A stretch of DNA of 64,000 bases from Microcella alkaliphila (GCF_004216855.1 NZ_SGXT01000014.1:62001-126000); one strand, 5' to 3'; counted from the first letter of the stretch, positions 51,471 to 60,712 are shown. The notes: generated by a model from the sequence alone, not told the origin. Numbers and translations are program-made.

Positions 51471-53324
51471 TCAACCGGCCTGCACCCGGTGCAGTTGCGC
51501 GTAGCGGCCGTCGGCGGCGAGCAGCTCGTCGTGGCTGCCCTGCTCGACGATGCGGCCGCGCTCGAGCACCACGATGCGGTCGGCGCTGCGGATCGTCGAC
51601 AGGCGGTGGGCGACCACGAGGGTCGTGCGGCCGCGCATGAGCCGCGACAGCGCGTCGGCGATCACGGCCTCCGACTCGCTGTCGAGCGCGCTCGTCGCCT
51701 CATCGAGCAGCAGGATGCTCGGGTCGCGCACGAGCGCCCGTGCGATCGACAGGCGCTGCCGCTGCCCTCCCGAGAGCCGCGCCCCCCGCTCGCCGACCCG
51801 CGTGTGCCAGCCCTCGGGCAGCGCCGTCACGATGTCGAGCGCGTTCGCGTCGCGCAGGGCTTGTTCGACCGTCGCGTCGTGAACGTCGCCGAGGCCGTAC
51901 GTGATGTTGTCGCGGATCGATCCTTCGAACAGCACCGACTCTTGCGGCACGACCGACACGTGTCGCCGCACGGCGCGCAGGTCGAGCGTCGACGCGTCAA
52001 CGCCGTCGATGAGCACGCGGCCGTCGGTGGGTCGCACGAAACCCAGCACGAGGTTCAGCAGGGTGGACTTACCCGAGCCCGATGGTCCGACGAAGGCAAC
52101 CGTCTCGCCCGGGGCGATCGAGAGGGTGAGCCCGTCGAGGGCGGGGGCCGATGTCGGCGGGTCGCCTGGTGCATCCGCGTCGGGGTAGCGGAAGGTGACC
52201 GCGTCGAGGGCGATCGCGCCGCTCGGGCGAGCGGCGACGGCCCGACCGGCGTTGTGCTCGATGTCGGGGTCCTGCAAAACCTCGGCGATCGAGCGCACCG
52301 ACTCGGTGCCCCGGGCGATGATCGGCAGCAGCATGAGCAGGCCGGTCGCCGCCGTGGTCAGCAGCGCGAAGTAGGAGCTCAACAGCACCACCTGGCCGGG
52401 CGAGATCGGCAGCAGCCCCGAGATCGCGAAGTAGGCGGCGAGCACGAGACACGCAACGCCGAGAAGCTGCAGCGTCACCCACGACAGGGAGGCGAAGCGT
52501 CCGTTCAAGAGGTCGAGGCGGTAGCCCGCGGTGCGCACGCCCTCAGCGCCCGCCGCGACGCGGTCGGTGGCGATGTGCTCGAGGCCGTGGGCGCGGGTGA
52601 TGGGCATGAGGCTCGCCATCTCGCCGACGCGGGCCGAGAAGTGCTCGACCTCGCGGCGGAACAGCTCGTTGCGTTCGCGGCTGCGCCGCATCAGGATCGC
52701 GCGCAAGAGCACGGCGAGCGGAATCGCCAGCGCGTACACGGGCAAGAACTGCGGCACCTCGATGGCCGTCATGACGATCGCGCCAATCAGCACCATGGTT
52801 GCCGACAGCAGCGGGTGGGTGACCTGCTGCAGCATGACCTCGACGTTTTCGACGTCACGCACGACCTTCGTCTGCACGATAGACGAGTTCGCGCGCGTGT
52901 GGAAGCCGATCGACAGCTGCTGCAGCCGGTTGGCGAGCGCGTTGCGCAGGCCCGCCCCGAGGGAGCGCACGGCCCCCATGAAGAGCTTCGTGTAGAGCAC
53001 GTGATTGGGGTAGTGCTGGGCGAGGGTGGCAAGCGCGATGCCGGCCCAGAGCCAGAGCGAGCTTGCGGGACCGCCGGCGACCACGATGTCGATGATCTGT
53101 GCCGTGACAACCGGCAGCATCCAGACGGGGGTCTCTTTCACCGCGAAGGCGGCAACGGCGCCCGCCATGCGCCAGCGGTGCAGGCCCAGCAGGCGCAGCA
53201 CACTGCGCACGGGATGCGCGCCCTCGACGATCTCGGGGCGCACCTCGCGCACGTGGGAAAACGCTTGCCGCATGGGTACAGTCTGCCGTATGCGGCCCGC
53301 CCAGAGCGCGCGTCGCCCGGCCAT
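51471..53324 (-). CDS. ABC exporter, fused membrane and ATP-binding domains
   Basis: A 617-residue half-transporter. I chose ATG 53324 because GGGAGG lies seven bases upstream; ATG 53273 is an alternative. Six membrane segments span about residues 60-340. The ATPase has Walker A VGPSGSGKST, the Q-loop in VVPQESVLFEG, signature LSGGQRQR, Walker B ILLLDEATSALD and an H-loop VVAHRLSTI. As a homodimer it would export lipid, peptide or drug; cargo is unknown. It lies 29 bases after the alditol oxidase gene and is probably co-transcribed with it, and it converges on the GH35 remnant. Confidence 0.9.
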   Translation of the reverse strand: MAGRRALWAGRIRQTVPMRQAFSHVREVRPEIVEGAHPVRSVLRLLGLHRWRMAGAVAAFAVKETPVWMLPVVTAQIIDIVVAGGPASSLWLWAGIALATLAQHYPNHVLYTKLFMGAVRSLGAGLRNALANRLQQLSIGFHTRANSSIVQTKVVRDVENVEVMLQQVTHPLLSATMVLIGAIVMTAIEVPQFLPVYALAIPLAVLLRAILMRRSRERNELFRREVEHFSARVGEMASLMPITRAHGLEHIATDRVAAGAEGVRTAGYRLDLLNGRFASLSWVTLQLLGVACLVLAAYFAISGLLPISPGQVVLLSSYFALLTTAATGLLMLLPIIARGTESVRSIAEVLQDPDIEHNAGRAVAARPSGAIALDAVTFRYPDADAPGDPPTSAPALDGLTLSIAPGETVAFVGPSGSGKSTLLNLVLGFVRPTDGRVLIDGVDASTLDLRAVRRHVSVVPQESVLFEGSIRDNITYGLGDVHDATVEQALRDANALDIVTALPEGWHTRVGERGARLSGGQRQRLSIARALVRDPSILLLDEATSALDSESEAVIADALSRLMRGRTTLVVAHRLSTIRSADRIVVLERGRIVEQGSHDELLAADGRYAQLHRVQAG

Positions 53325-53353
53325 GCGCGAGCCTCCCAAGCCCGGCCCGGGCT

Positions 53354-54607
53354 CTACATGCCCCACGCGGCGAGCTGGGCGTTGCGGAAGACGCGGTCAG
53401 GGTCGAACTGCCTGCGCAGATCGGCGGCGTCGGCGAACCGCGGCCACCGTGACGCGAGCGTGTGCGCATCCAGTGTGAAGACCTTCCCCCAGTGCGGGCG
53501 TGCGTCGAATGGCGCGAGGGCCGCCTCGATCCGCGGCAGCACAGTGCGCACGCCCGCCACGTCGGGGCGCCACGTGAAATGGATGCCGATGGTGTCGCGC
53601 CCGTACGCGCCCGACAGCCACAGGTCGTCGGCGCGGATGCTGCGAATCTCGCTGACGAAAAGCAGGCTCGCGAGCTCCGGACCGAGCGACCGCATGGCCC
53701 TCAACGCATCGACCGCACGGTCACGCGGAACGAAGTACTCCGACTGCAGCTCGTCGCCGTTCGACGGGGTGAACTCGGCGCGGAAGTGCGGCAAGCGCTC
53801 GTGCCACGGCCCCGGCGCTCCCGTCTGGTCGGTGCAGTTCTCGGCGGGTTCGCCGTCGAGCGGGTGCCCGGGAGCCCCAGCCCGCGTCGCGCCGTCGAGA
53901 GCGGGCGGCGCGAGCGACCCGCGAGCCTTTCGCCACACCTGGTCGATTCGTTCCGGATCGACCCACGTCGTGAACATGCTGACGCTGTCGGCAGACCCCA
54001 TGACGGTGTCGAGATTGTCGAGCGCCGTCTCCCACGGCAGGCCCCGGTCAACCACCTGGGTCATGGTGTAGCTCGGCTCCACCTCCAGTTCGACGCGCGT
54101 CACGACCCCGAGCGCTCCGAGTGCGACGACCGCGCCGGCGAAGTCGGCGTCTGCGCGGCGCAGCGTGACGAGAGACCCGTCGGCCCGCACCACGTCGAGA
54201 GCGGTGACGGCGCTCGCGAGCGAGCCCGCCGCATCCCCCGAGCCGTGGGTTCCGGTCGCGATCGCGCCGGCCACCGTGATGTGCGGAAGCGACGCCATCG
54301 CGCCGAGCGCCCAGCCCAACGCGTCGAGTGCGCGCGCCACCTCCGCGTAGCGCATGCCGCCAGACACGGATGCGGTGCGCGCGTTCTCGTCGACCGTCAC
54401 CTCGGCGGGAAGCGCCTCCGTCGACACCATCAGGTCGGCGCTGTCGGCGAGCGCCGTAAAGGTGTGTCGTGAGCCCACGGCGCGCACCGACGTGGCCGTG
54501 CGGACAAGGTCGGCGAGCTCATCGATGCTCGTCGGGTGCGCAAGGCGGGGAGCGGTGAATGAGATGTTGCCGGCCCAGTTGCGGCCCGCCGTGGTGGTGT
54601 CGGTCAC
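53354..54607 (-). CDS. FAD-linked alditol/xylitol oxidase-like protein
   Basis: A 417-residue member of the vanillyl-alcohol-oxidase FAD family. The N-terminal FAD domain has RAVGSRHTFTALADS (about 41-55), where the histidine is in the position used for covalent FAD, and GAMASLPHITVAGAIATGTH (about 101-120). The C-terminal region has HWGKVFTLD and RQFDPDRVFRN as in AldO and L-gulonolactone oxidases. Streptomyces AldO oxidizes xylitol and sorbitol, producing H2O2. GTG 54607 lies ten bases after the saccharopine-dehydrogenase-like gene, so the two are co-transcribed. Confidence 0.88.
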   Translation of the reverse strand: MTDTTTAGRNWAGNISFTAPRLAHPTSIDELADLVRTATSVRAVGSRHTFTALADSADLMVSTEALPAEVTVDENARTASVSGGMRYAEVARALDALGWALGAMASLPHITVAGAIATGTHGSGDAAGSLASAVTALDVVRADGSLVTLRRADADFAGAVVALGALGVVTRVELEVEPSYTMTQVVDRGLPWETALDNLDTVMGSADSVSMFTTWVDPERIDQVWRKARGSLAPPALDGATRAGAPGHPLDGEPAENCTDQTGAPGPWHERLPHFRAEFTPSNGDELQSEYFVPRDRAVDALRAMRSLGPELASLLFVSEIRSIRADDLWLSGAYGRDTIGIHFTWRPDVAGVRTVLPRIEAALAPFDARPHWGKVFTLDAHTLASRWPRFADAADLRRQFDPDRVFRNAQLAAWGM

Positions 54608-54617
54608 CCGCGAAAGA

Positions 54618-55907
54618 CTACGCGCGGCTCGGCGTGCGCTCCTCGAGACCCCACGCCTGGCCGTAGCCGCCTTCGCTCTCAGGCTTCGCCATCAGGTCGA
54701 GGAAGGGCTTCGCGTCGAACGCCTCCGGGCCGAGCACGCCGGCGCCGCTCCAGGCGCCGGTCGCGAGCAGCTCGAGCGCGACGACCGGGTTGAGGGCGGT
54801 CTGCCAGACGACGCACTGGGCCTCGTACTCGGCCATCGTCCACTCGTTGTCGCTCACGTGGTAGAGGTACACCTCGCGCGGCTGGCCGTCCTTCCCCGTG
54901 CCCGTCGCCCAGAGGCCGGCGCAGGTCTTGCCGGTCATGCGCGGGCCGAGGGTTGCGGGGTCGGGCAGGCTGGCCGCGACGACGTCGCGCGGGCTGACCT
55001 CGACGGGCCCGTTCGCGCTGCGCACGCGAATCGGCTCTGTCTTGTCGAGCCCCAACTGGTTGAGGGCCTTCAGAATGCCAATGAACTCGTCGCCGAGCCC
55101 GTACTTAAAGGTGACGCGCTTCGCGTCGAGCCAGCGCGGCATGAGCAGCACCTCTTCGTGCTCGACGTTGACGCACTCGACCGGGCCGATGCCCTCAGGA
55201 AAGTCGAAGACCTCCGGCTCGCTGAACGGCGGCGTCGTGAACCAGCCCTTGTCCTTCTCGAAGATCACGGGCGGGTTCAGGCACTCTTCGATGGTGGTCC
55301 AGATTGAGAACGACGGGGCGAAGATCTCGTTGCCCTCGTCGTCGCACACGACCAGGTTGGCGCCGTCGCGCGTGCCGAGCTCGTCGACCTCGCTGAAGAG
55401 GTGGTCGACGGCGTAGCGGGCGAACACGTCCGACAGGCCGGGCTCAACGCCCATGCCGACGAGCGCCAGGCGGCCGGCGGCCTCCCACTCGTCGGCGCCC
55501 GCGAACTGCTCGTCGCCGAGCTTCACGCCGGTTTCGGCGTAGGGGTTCGACGGGTGCGGAACCGACAGGCTCATCGCCATGTCCATGTAGTCGGCACCAG
55601 CGGCGATCGCACCGCGGAAGATCGGCATGACGAACTTCGGCTCGACGGCGTTCATCACGTGGGTGGCGCCGTGCTCGCGCGCTACCTTCTCGACGACAGC
55701 CGCATCCGAGGCGTCGATCTGCGCGGCAACGAAGCGGTCGCCCTGGTCACCGTGCTTCGCGGCGATCCACGCGATGGTTCGCTCGGCGCGGCTGATGTCG
55801 TAGTCACTCACGATCATCTGCTCGAAGAACGAGCGGCGGGCGGCGATCTTGGCGATGGCGTCTCCGACGCCTCCGGCGCCGACAAGGAGAATCTTCATGC
55901 GGGCCAT
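54618..55907 (-). CDS. Saccharopine dehydrogenase-like / carboxynorspermidine synthase-family protein
   Basis: A 429-residue oxidoreductase with Rossmann loop ILLVGAGGVGDAIAKIAARR (residues 5-24) and a second domain carrying NAVEPKFVMPIFRGA, GMGVEPGLSDVFARYAVDH and WATGTGKDG. Family members make or split secondary amines: saccharopine in lysine metabolism, or carboxynorspermidine in polyamine synthesis. ATG 55907 has GGA just upstream, and ATG 55898 is also possible. A palindromic site overlaps the 5' end (55909-55924). No partner genes such as a decarboxylase lie nearby, so the reaction is open. Confidence 0.85.
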   Translation of the reverse strand: MARMKILLVGAGGVGDAIAKIAARRSFFEQMIVSDYDISRAERTIAWIAAKHGDQGDRFVAAQIDASDAAVVEKVAREHGATHVMNAVEPKFVMPIFRGAIAAGADYMDMAMSLSVPHPSNPYAETGVKLGDEQFAGADEWEAAGRLALVGMGVEPGLSDVFARYAVDHLFSEVDELGTRDGANLVVCDDEGNEIFAPSFSIWTTIEECLNPPVIFEKDKGWFTTPPFSEPEVFDFPEGIGPVECVNVEHEEVLLMPRWLDAKRVTFKYGLGDEFIGILKALNQLGLDKTEPIRVRSANGPVEVSPRDVVAASLPDPATLGPRMTGKTCAGLWATGTGKDGQPREVYLYHVSDNEWTMAEYEAQCVVWQTALNPVVALELLATGAWSGAGVLGPEAFDAKPFLDLMAKPESEGGYGQAWGLEERTPSRA

Positions 55908-55908
55908 T

Positions 55909-55924
55909 TTATCCAGATGGACAA
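55909..55924 (-). promoter_or_regulatory. Palindrome at the start of the saccharopine-dehydrogenase-like gene
   Basis: TTATCCA-GA-TGGACAA: six of seven arm positions pair. It lies immediately before ATG 55907 in an AT-rich patch (GATAAAAT on the coding strand resembles a -10 box). It could be an operator covering a promoter with a very short leader. Confidence 0.4.
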
Positions 55925-55994
55925 TAACGCGCAAGAGGGATGCGCATCCCTAATACTCGACGGATGCCCGTCACGCGCGGGCACTCCTCTCGCG

Positions 55995-56660
55995 TCAGCC
56001 GCCGAGGGACGCGCGCGCCCGCGGCTCAGCCGCCAGCCGGTCGGCGATCGGAGCCCACAGCACCACCGCGACCCCCGCGCCGAGGAGCGCGCCACCGATC
56101 GTGTCGGTGACCCAGTGCACGCCGAGGTAGGTGCGCGCGAGCGCCATCGCGACCACGTACGCGGCCCCGGCCAGCCACACCCACCAGCGCGAGCGCTCGA
56201 GACCGAAGACGAGGGCGAGCACCACCGCGATCGTCGCCGCGTTCGCCACGTGACCCGACGGGAACGACCCCTCGTCGCTCGCCACCAGCATGAACTCGGG
56301 GCGGGCGCGATCGAACAGCGCTTTCAGCAGCTGCACGAGCCCAGCGCTGACCGCCGCCGCCACGATCGAGAACCCCGCCGCCCACGGGCGACGCAGAGCG
56401 AGCAGCCAGATCACCATCGCGAGCGGCACGATCACGACGCCCACCAGGTGCCCGCCGATCCAGTCAAGGAACAGCGCCGGAACGTCGAACCAGGGGCCGC
56501 GCTCCTCGAGCAGCTCGCTCATGAACTCCTCGTCGGCCCCGAGCGGCGACCCGCGCAGCGCGATCAACGCGCCGAGCAGCACGGCGACCCCCATGCCGAC
56601 GCCGGCGCTGATCACCGGCCAGCGGCGACGAATCTTTCGGGCCTCGCGAACAGTAGACAT
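55995..56660 (-). CDS. PAP2-family membrane phosphatase
   Basis: A 221-residue membrane protein with about six segments and the three phosphatase motifs: KALFDRARP (113-121), PSGH (134-137) and RTYLGVHWVTD (176-186, with Arg176, His182 and Asp186 catalytic). PAP2 enzymes dephosphorylate phosphatidate, undecaprenyl pyrophosphate or other lipid phosphates at the outer face. It stands alone between the saccharopine-like and MFS genes. Confidence 0.92.
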   Translation of the reverse strand: MSTVREARKIRRRWPVISAGVGMGVAVLLGALIALRGSPLGADEEFMSELLEERGPWFDVPALFLDWIGGHLVGVVIVPLAMVIWLLALRRPWAAGFSIVAAAVSAGLVQLLKALFDRARPEFMLVASDEGSFPSGHVANAATIAVVLALVFGLERSRWWVWLAGAAYVVAMALARTYLGVHWVTDTIGGALLGAGVAVVLWAPIADRLAAEPRARASLGG

Positions 56661-56703
56661 GCGCGCGACGCTAGCGCAGCATCCCTGTCGACCGCGGAAA
56701 CGC

Positions 56704-57933
56704 TCAGCGACTGAGCGGCGGAACCGTCCACGGGCGCACGACCGCCCACAGCGACACGACCGCGAGGGCGCCGCAGACGGCCATCATCGCGCCCATCGGC
56801 ACCGAGTTCGTGATGCCGAAGAGGCCAACGATCGGCGAGAGTGTGCCGGCGAGTCCGAAGTTGAGGGCGCCGAGCAGAGACGCGGCCGTGCCGGCCTCCT
56901 TGCCGTGGTTCGCAAGCGCCAGCACCTGCACGCAGGGGAAGCCGAAGCCGCACGCCGTGATGAAGAACCACAGCGGCACGATCGTGCCGAGGAGGCCAGC
57001 GCCGGCCGAGTCGAGCACGACGATCGCGGTCGCGCTGAGGACGAGGACGGCGGTCGAAACGCCAAGGATCCACTGCGGGCCGACAAACTTCGCCAGCCTC
57101 GAGGCGATCTGCACGCCCGCGACCACGCCGACCGAGTTGATGGCGAACAGCAGGCCGTAGCCCTGTGCATCCAGGCCGTAGACGCCTTGAAACAGGAACG
57201 ACGACGCCGACAGGTAGACGAACAGGCCCGAGAAGGTGAAGCCGCCCACCAGCGCGACGCCGACGAAGATGCGGTCGCCGAACAGCGACCGGTAGCGCTG
57301 CCCGATCGTCGAGTGGCCCGGGTCGACGCGGCGCGCGGGAGGCAGCGTCTCAACGATGAACAGCCACGACGCCAGCACGATGACGACGCCGTAGATGGCG
57401 AGGAAGACGAAGAGCCCCCGCCACTCTGTCACCAGCAGCAGCTGCGAGCCGATGATGGGAGCGGCGATCGGCGCGAGGCCGTTCACGAGGGCGAGGCGCG
57501 ACAGCATGCGCACGAGCGGGTAGCCACCGAACAGGTCGCGCACGGTCGCCATCGCGACGACGGCACCGGCCGCCGCGCCCGCGCCCTGCAGCACGCGGGC
57601 GACCATCAGCCAGGTGATGTCGGGGGCGAGCACCACGCCGATGCTCGCGGCGACGTGCACGGTTGTCGCAACGATGAGCGGCAGGCGGCGGCCCACCTTG
57701 TCGCTCCACGGGCCGACGAGCAGCTGGCCGAGGGCGAAGCCGATCATCGTGGCGGTGAGCGTGAGTTGGATCGTCGCCGTGCTGACGTCGAGCTCGGCCT
57801 CGATCGCGGGGAACGCCGGCAGGTACAGGTCGACCGTGAACGGTCCGAGCGCCGTGAGTGCGCCCAGCACTATGACGTAGACGAGGCGCTGACGGCGGGT
57901 CAGCGAGTCTCCGGGATGCACGACGGTCGTCAC
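56704..57933 (-). CDS. Bcr/CflA-family MFS drug efflux transporter
   Basis: A 409-residue twelve-segment MFS pump. GTG 57933 has AGAAAGG eight bases upstream and gives the family's normal length; the frame is open 62 codons further but is Arg/Ala-rich filler there. The N-terminal half has GPFTVDLYLPAFPAIEAELD, motif A as GQLLVGPWSDKVGRRLPL, and VARVLQGAGAAAGAVVAMA. Relatives export bicyclomycin, chloramphenicol or cysteine-pathway compounds with proton exchange; the substrate is unknown. Confidence 0.92.
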   Translation of the reverse strand: MTTVVHPGDSLTRRQRLVYVIVLGALTALGPFTVDLYLPAFPAIEAELDVSTATIQLTLTATMIGFALGQLLVGPWSDKVGRRLPLIVATTVHVAASIGVVLAPDITWLMVARVLQGAGAAAGAVVAMATVRDLFGGYPLVRMLSRLALVNGLAPIAAPIIGSQLLLVTEWRGLFVFLAIYGVVIVLASWLFIVETLPPARRVDPGHSTIGQRYRSLFGDRIFVGVALVGGFTFSGLFVYLSASSFLFQGVYGLDAQGYGLLFAINSVGVVAGVQIASRLAKFVGPQWILGVSTAVLVLSATAIVVLDSAGAGLLGTIVPLWFFITACGFGFPCVQVLALANHGKEAGTAASLLGALNFGLAGTLSPIVGLFGITNSVPMGAMMAVCGALAVVSLWAVVRPWTVPPLSR

Positions 57934-58459
57934 GCGGGCTGCCTTTCTGGGCGCGTCGGCGCGGGCGGCGTCGGCGCGTCGGTGCGAGCGGTCGGTCTGG
58001 GGCGGCGGTGCTGGTCGCGCACGGTGGCTCGCGGGCGACGTCGACGCGATGGCGGTCGCGTCGACGTCGGCAGGCGGTCGGATGCGCAGCTCGCGCGGGC
58101 GGGACGGATCGCCGTTCACAAACCCCCGGCCTCCGCACTCGAGCGGGGCCAGCCTACGCCTGCAGAGGCCCCGGTGTCGAATCGATTCGAGTCGGCGTGT
58201 TCGGGTGCGCTGCGCCGTGCGGTGGGGGTGAGCGAGGCGTCAGCACCGACCATCGCCACCCCTACCCTGGTCGTCACCGCCCCTACCCCGGCAGTTCGGT
58301 GCACACCCGCAGGTTCGTTCGCCCGGTCTTGCCACAAACGCGCTGGGTAAGACGCGCCGTACGCCGTCCACTCGGCAGCGCCGGGCCGCCTCGCGCAGCC
58401 TTATCCTCGCGCGGTCAGGCCTCAGCTGTACCGCACTACGAATCGACCGTTCTGGCGCT
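57934..58459. other. 526-bp intergenic stretch with no recognizable gene
   Basis: Short open frames here (for example 73 codons on the minus strand at 58116-58337) have no recognizable motif or ribosome site. The stretch should contain the promoter of the MFS gene. I see no RNA gene or strong hairpin. Confidence 0.6.
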
Positions 58460-59038
58460 CTACTTCGCTTTCACCTTGGCAGCCCTCTTGGCCTCGCGCA
58501 CGCGGGCGAGCGAGTCGGCATCCACGATGTCGGCGACCGATCGGTACGAGCCCTCGACCCCATAGTCTCCGGCGGCTTCGCGCCAGCCGTCAGCCTCCAG
58601 TCCGCACTGCTTGCCCAGCAGCGCGAGGAAGATCTTCGCCTTCTGCTCACCGAAGCCCGGCAGCCCCTTCAGCCGGCGCAGCACGTCGGCCCCCGTCGGA
58701 GCGTGACCGTCATCGGTGGGCGCGGTCCAGATCGCGGCCGCGTCGCCACCCCACTCATCACGCACGACCTCGGCAAGCGCCTGCACCCGCCCGGCCATCG
58801 AGCCGGGGAACCGGTGCACCGCCGGAGTCTGCCGAAACACCTCGACGAACTCCTCCGGGTCGGCCGAGGCGACCGCGGCCGGAGTGAGTGAGCCCATCCG
58901 GTCGGCGATCTTCGCCGGCCCCGCGAACGCGGTCTCCATCGTGACCTGCTGGTCGAGCAGCATGCCGACGAGCAGGGCGAACGGGTCGTCGGTGAGCAGT
59001 TGGTCGGCGCGGGCATCCCCCGTGATATTCAGAGCCAT
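58460..59038 (-). CDS. HhH-GPD-type base-excision repair protein
   Basis: A 192-residue protein of the actinobacterial HhH-GPD group. Conserved are ALLVGMLLDQQVTMETAFAG (about 21-40), the helix-hairpin-helix RRLKGLPGFGEQKAKIFLAL (about 126-145) and a Lys/Ala-rich basic end. It lacks the four-cysteine iron-sulfur loop of endonuclease III. The family removes damaged bases, but substrate specificity of this branch is not known to me. ATG 59038 begins the conserved MALNITGD; longer in-frame starts run into a repeat-rich region. Confidence 0.85.
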   Translation of the reverse strand: MALNITGDARADQLLTDDPFALLVGMLLDQQVTMETAFAGPAKIADRMGSLTPAAVASADPEEFVEVFRQTPAVHRFPGSMAGRVQALAEVVRDEWGGDAAAIWTAPTDDGHAPTGADVLRRLKGLPGFGEQKAKIFLALLGKQCGLEADGWREAAGDYGVEGSYRSVADIVDADSLARVREAKRAAKVKAK

Positions 59039-59138
59039 ACGCCCATTCTGGCGACTGTTCCTGAACGACGGGATGCGCGCATCCCGTCCCGGCGTCGCGC
59101 ACGCCGCACCCCGCACGCCGCACGCCAGGGTGCTCAGC

Positions 59139-59211
59139 CCCAACACTGGACGATCGGTGCAACACCGCACGTACGAACGTGCGGTGTTGCACCAAGCTCG
59201 CAGCGTTGGGG
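59139..59211. terminator. Nested cruciform downstream of the GH1 gene
   Basis: An inner perfect 17-bp stem (GGTGCAACACCGCACGT at 59156-59172, loop ACGA, complement at 59177-59193) is enclosed by an outer stem CCCCAACACTG (59139-59149) with CAGCGTTGGGG (59201-59211), ten of eleven paired. It lies between the GH1 stop and the HhH-GPD start on the same strand and probably ends GH1 transcription. Confidence 0.65.
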
Positions 59212-59218
59212 GCGGCGG

Positions 59219-59268
59219 GAAGGTGGCGAGGCGGCGAGGCGGCGGCGAGGTGGCGAGGCGGCGGCGCG
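59219..59268. repeat. GC-rich short tandem repeat
   Basis: AGGTGGCGAGGCGGCG occurs twice within a run of degenerate GGCGAGGC units, directly downstream of the GH1 gene and beside the cruciform. Such tracts vary in length by slippage. No coding role is seen. Confidence 0.6.
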
Positions 59269-59293
59269 GCCCCGCGCGACGCGCCCGCGCCCC

Positions 59294-60712
59294 CTACGCG
59301 GGGATCGCGCGCTCGCGGATCAGTTGCGCGTACCAGTGCGCCGAGTCTTTCGGCGTGCGCTCGAGCGTGTCGTAGTTGACGCGCACGATGCCGAAGCGCT
59401 TCGTGTAGCCGTAGGCCCACTCGTAGTTGTCCATGAGGCTCCACACCTGGCAGCCGACGATGTCGGCGCCGCGCTCCATGGCGCGGTGCACGGCTGTGAA
59501 GTGCTGGCGCAGGTAGTCGATACGGTCGGCATCGCGCACCCGCTCCGACTCGTCGGCCACATCGGGGAACGCCGCCCCGTTCTCGGTGATCATGAGCGGC
59601 AGCCCATACGACTCGTGCAACTCGACGAGCAGGTCTTCGAACGCGGCCGGGTCGATGTTCCAGCCCATGTCGGTGTGCGGCCCGTCGGTCGGCAGAAACT
59701 CGATCTCTTCCGCAGCCCCTGGCCAGGCCGTGCCGCGCGACGCGCCGTGCCCGTCGGCCGACTGCCGCTCACCCACGCCGTCCCACAGCCGCACCCGCAT
59801 GGTCGAGTAGTAGTTGACGCCGAGTACGTCGAGCGGCTGGTGGATCTGCTCGAGGTCGCCCGGTTCGACGAACGACCAGTCGGTGATCGACGCGGTGTCG
59901 GCGAGCAGGTCGGCGGGGTACTCGCCCCGCAGCATTGGGCCGGTGAAGGCGCGGTTGCCGAGCGCGTCGATGCGCCGAATTGCTTCGGCCGACGTGTCGT
60001 CGACGCCGCGCGCGACCTGCGGGTTGAGGGTCGCCGAGTACTGCACGTCGGGCTTCGTCACGCTCGCCCGCAGCGCCTGAATGCCGAGCCCGTGCGCGAG
60101 GTTCAGGTGGTGCACGGCGCGCAGCGTCGCGAGCCGGTCGGTCACGCCCGGAGCGTGCACGCCCGCCCCGTACCCGAGGTAGGCGCTGCACCACGGCTCG
60201 TTGAGGGTCGTCCACACGGCGACCCGGTCGCCGAGAGCCTCACCCATGTGGTGCGCGTAGTCGCCGAAGCGCAGCGCGGTGTCGCGCGCCGCCCACCCCC
60301 CCGCATCTTCGAGGGTCTGGGGCAGGTCCCAGTGGTAGAGCGTCGCTATGGGAGTGATGCCGCGGGCGAGCAGCCCGTCGACGAGGCGGCTGTAAAACGC
60401 GACGCCGCGGTCGTTCGCGGAACCTTTCCCGTCAGCCTGGATGCGCGGCCACGCGATCGAGAATCGGTACGCCTGAAGACCGAGCGAGGTCATCAGGTCG
60501 AGGTCGTCGTCGAGGCGGTGGTAATGGTCGCACGCGACGTCGCCGGTGTGCCCGTGCAGCACGGCTCCGGGCTTGCGGCTGAACGTGTCCCAGATTGACG
60601 CTCCGCGCCCGTCCTCGGTCGCCGCCCCCTCGATCTGGTAGCTGGCGGTGGCCGAGCCAAACAGGAAGGTGTCCGGGAACTGCACCCCGTGCTGGCGGTA
60701 GTCGTCACTCAT
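59294..60712 (-). CDS. Beta-glucosidase, glycoside hydrolase family 1
   Basis: A 472-residue cytoplasmic GH1 enzyme, normal length. It opens FPDTFLFGSATASYQIEGA (12-30). The acid/base is Glu172 in TLNEPW and the nucleophile Glu377 in ITENGA; the aglycone region WSLMDNYEWAYGYTKRFG is also present. It hydrolyses beta-glucosides, or beta-galactosides and fucosides, taken up as disaccharides. ATG 60712 begins the conserved N-terminus; the longer open frame crosses an operator-like site and a hairpin. A CebR-like box 26 bases upstream suggests cellobiose-type induction. Confidence 0.95.
   Translation of the reverse strand: MSDDYRQHGVQFPDTFLFGSATASYQIEGAATEDGRGASIWDTFSRKPGAVLHGHTGDVACDHYHRLDDDLDLMTSLGLQAYRFSIAWPRIQADGKGSANDRGVAFYSRLVDGLLARGITPIATLYHWDLPQTLEDAGGWAARDTALRFGDYAHHMGEALGDRVAVWTTLNEPWCSAYLGYGAGVHAPGVTDRLATLRAVHHLNLAHGLGIQALRASVTKPDVQYSATLNPQVARGVDDTSAEAIRRIDALGNRAFTGPMLRGEYPADLLADTASITDWSFVEPGDLEQIHQPLDVLGVNYYSTMRVRLWDGVGERQSADGHGASRGTAWPGAAEEIEFLPTDGPHTDMGWNIDPAAFEDLLVELHESYGLPLMITENGAAFPDVADESERVRDADRIDYLRQHFTAVHRAMERGADIVGCQVWSLMDNYEWAYGYTKRFGIVRVNYDTLERTPKDSAHWYAQLIRERAIPA

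Noticed and set aside
51489-54071. 860-codon plus-strand open frame across the ABC exporter and alditol oxidase genes
   Set aside because: It spans two well-supported minus-strand genes and the gap between them, and its translation is low-complexity.
58116-58337. 73-codon minus-strand open frame between the HhH-GPD and MFS genes
   Set aside because: No ribosome site, motif or conserved-looking composition; left as intergenic.
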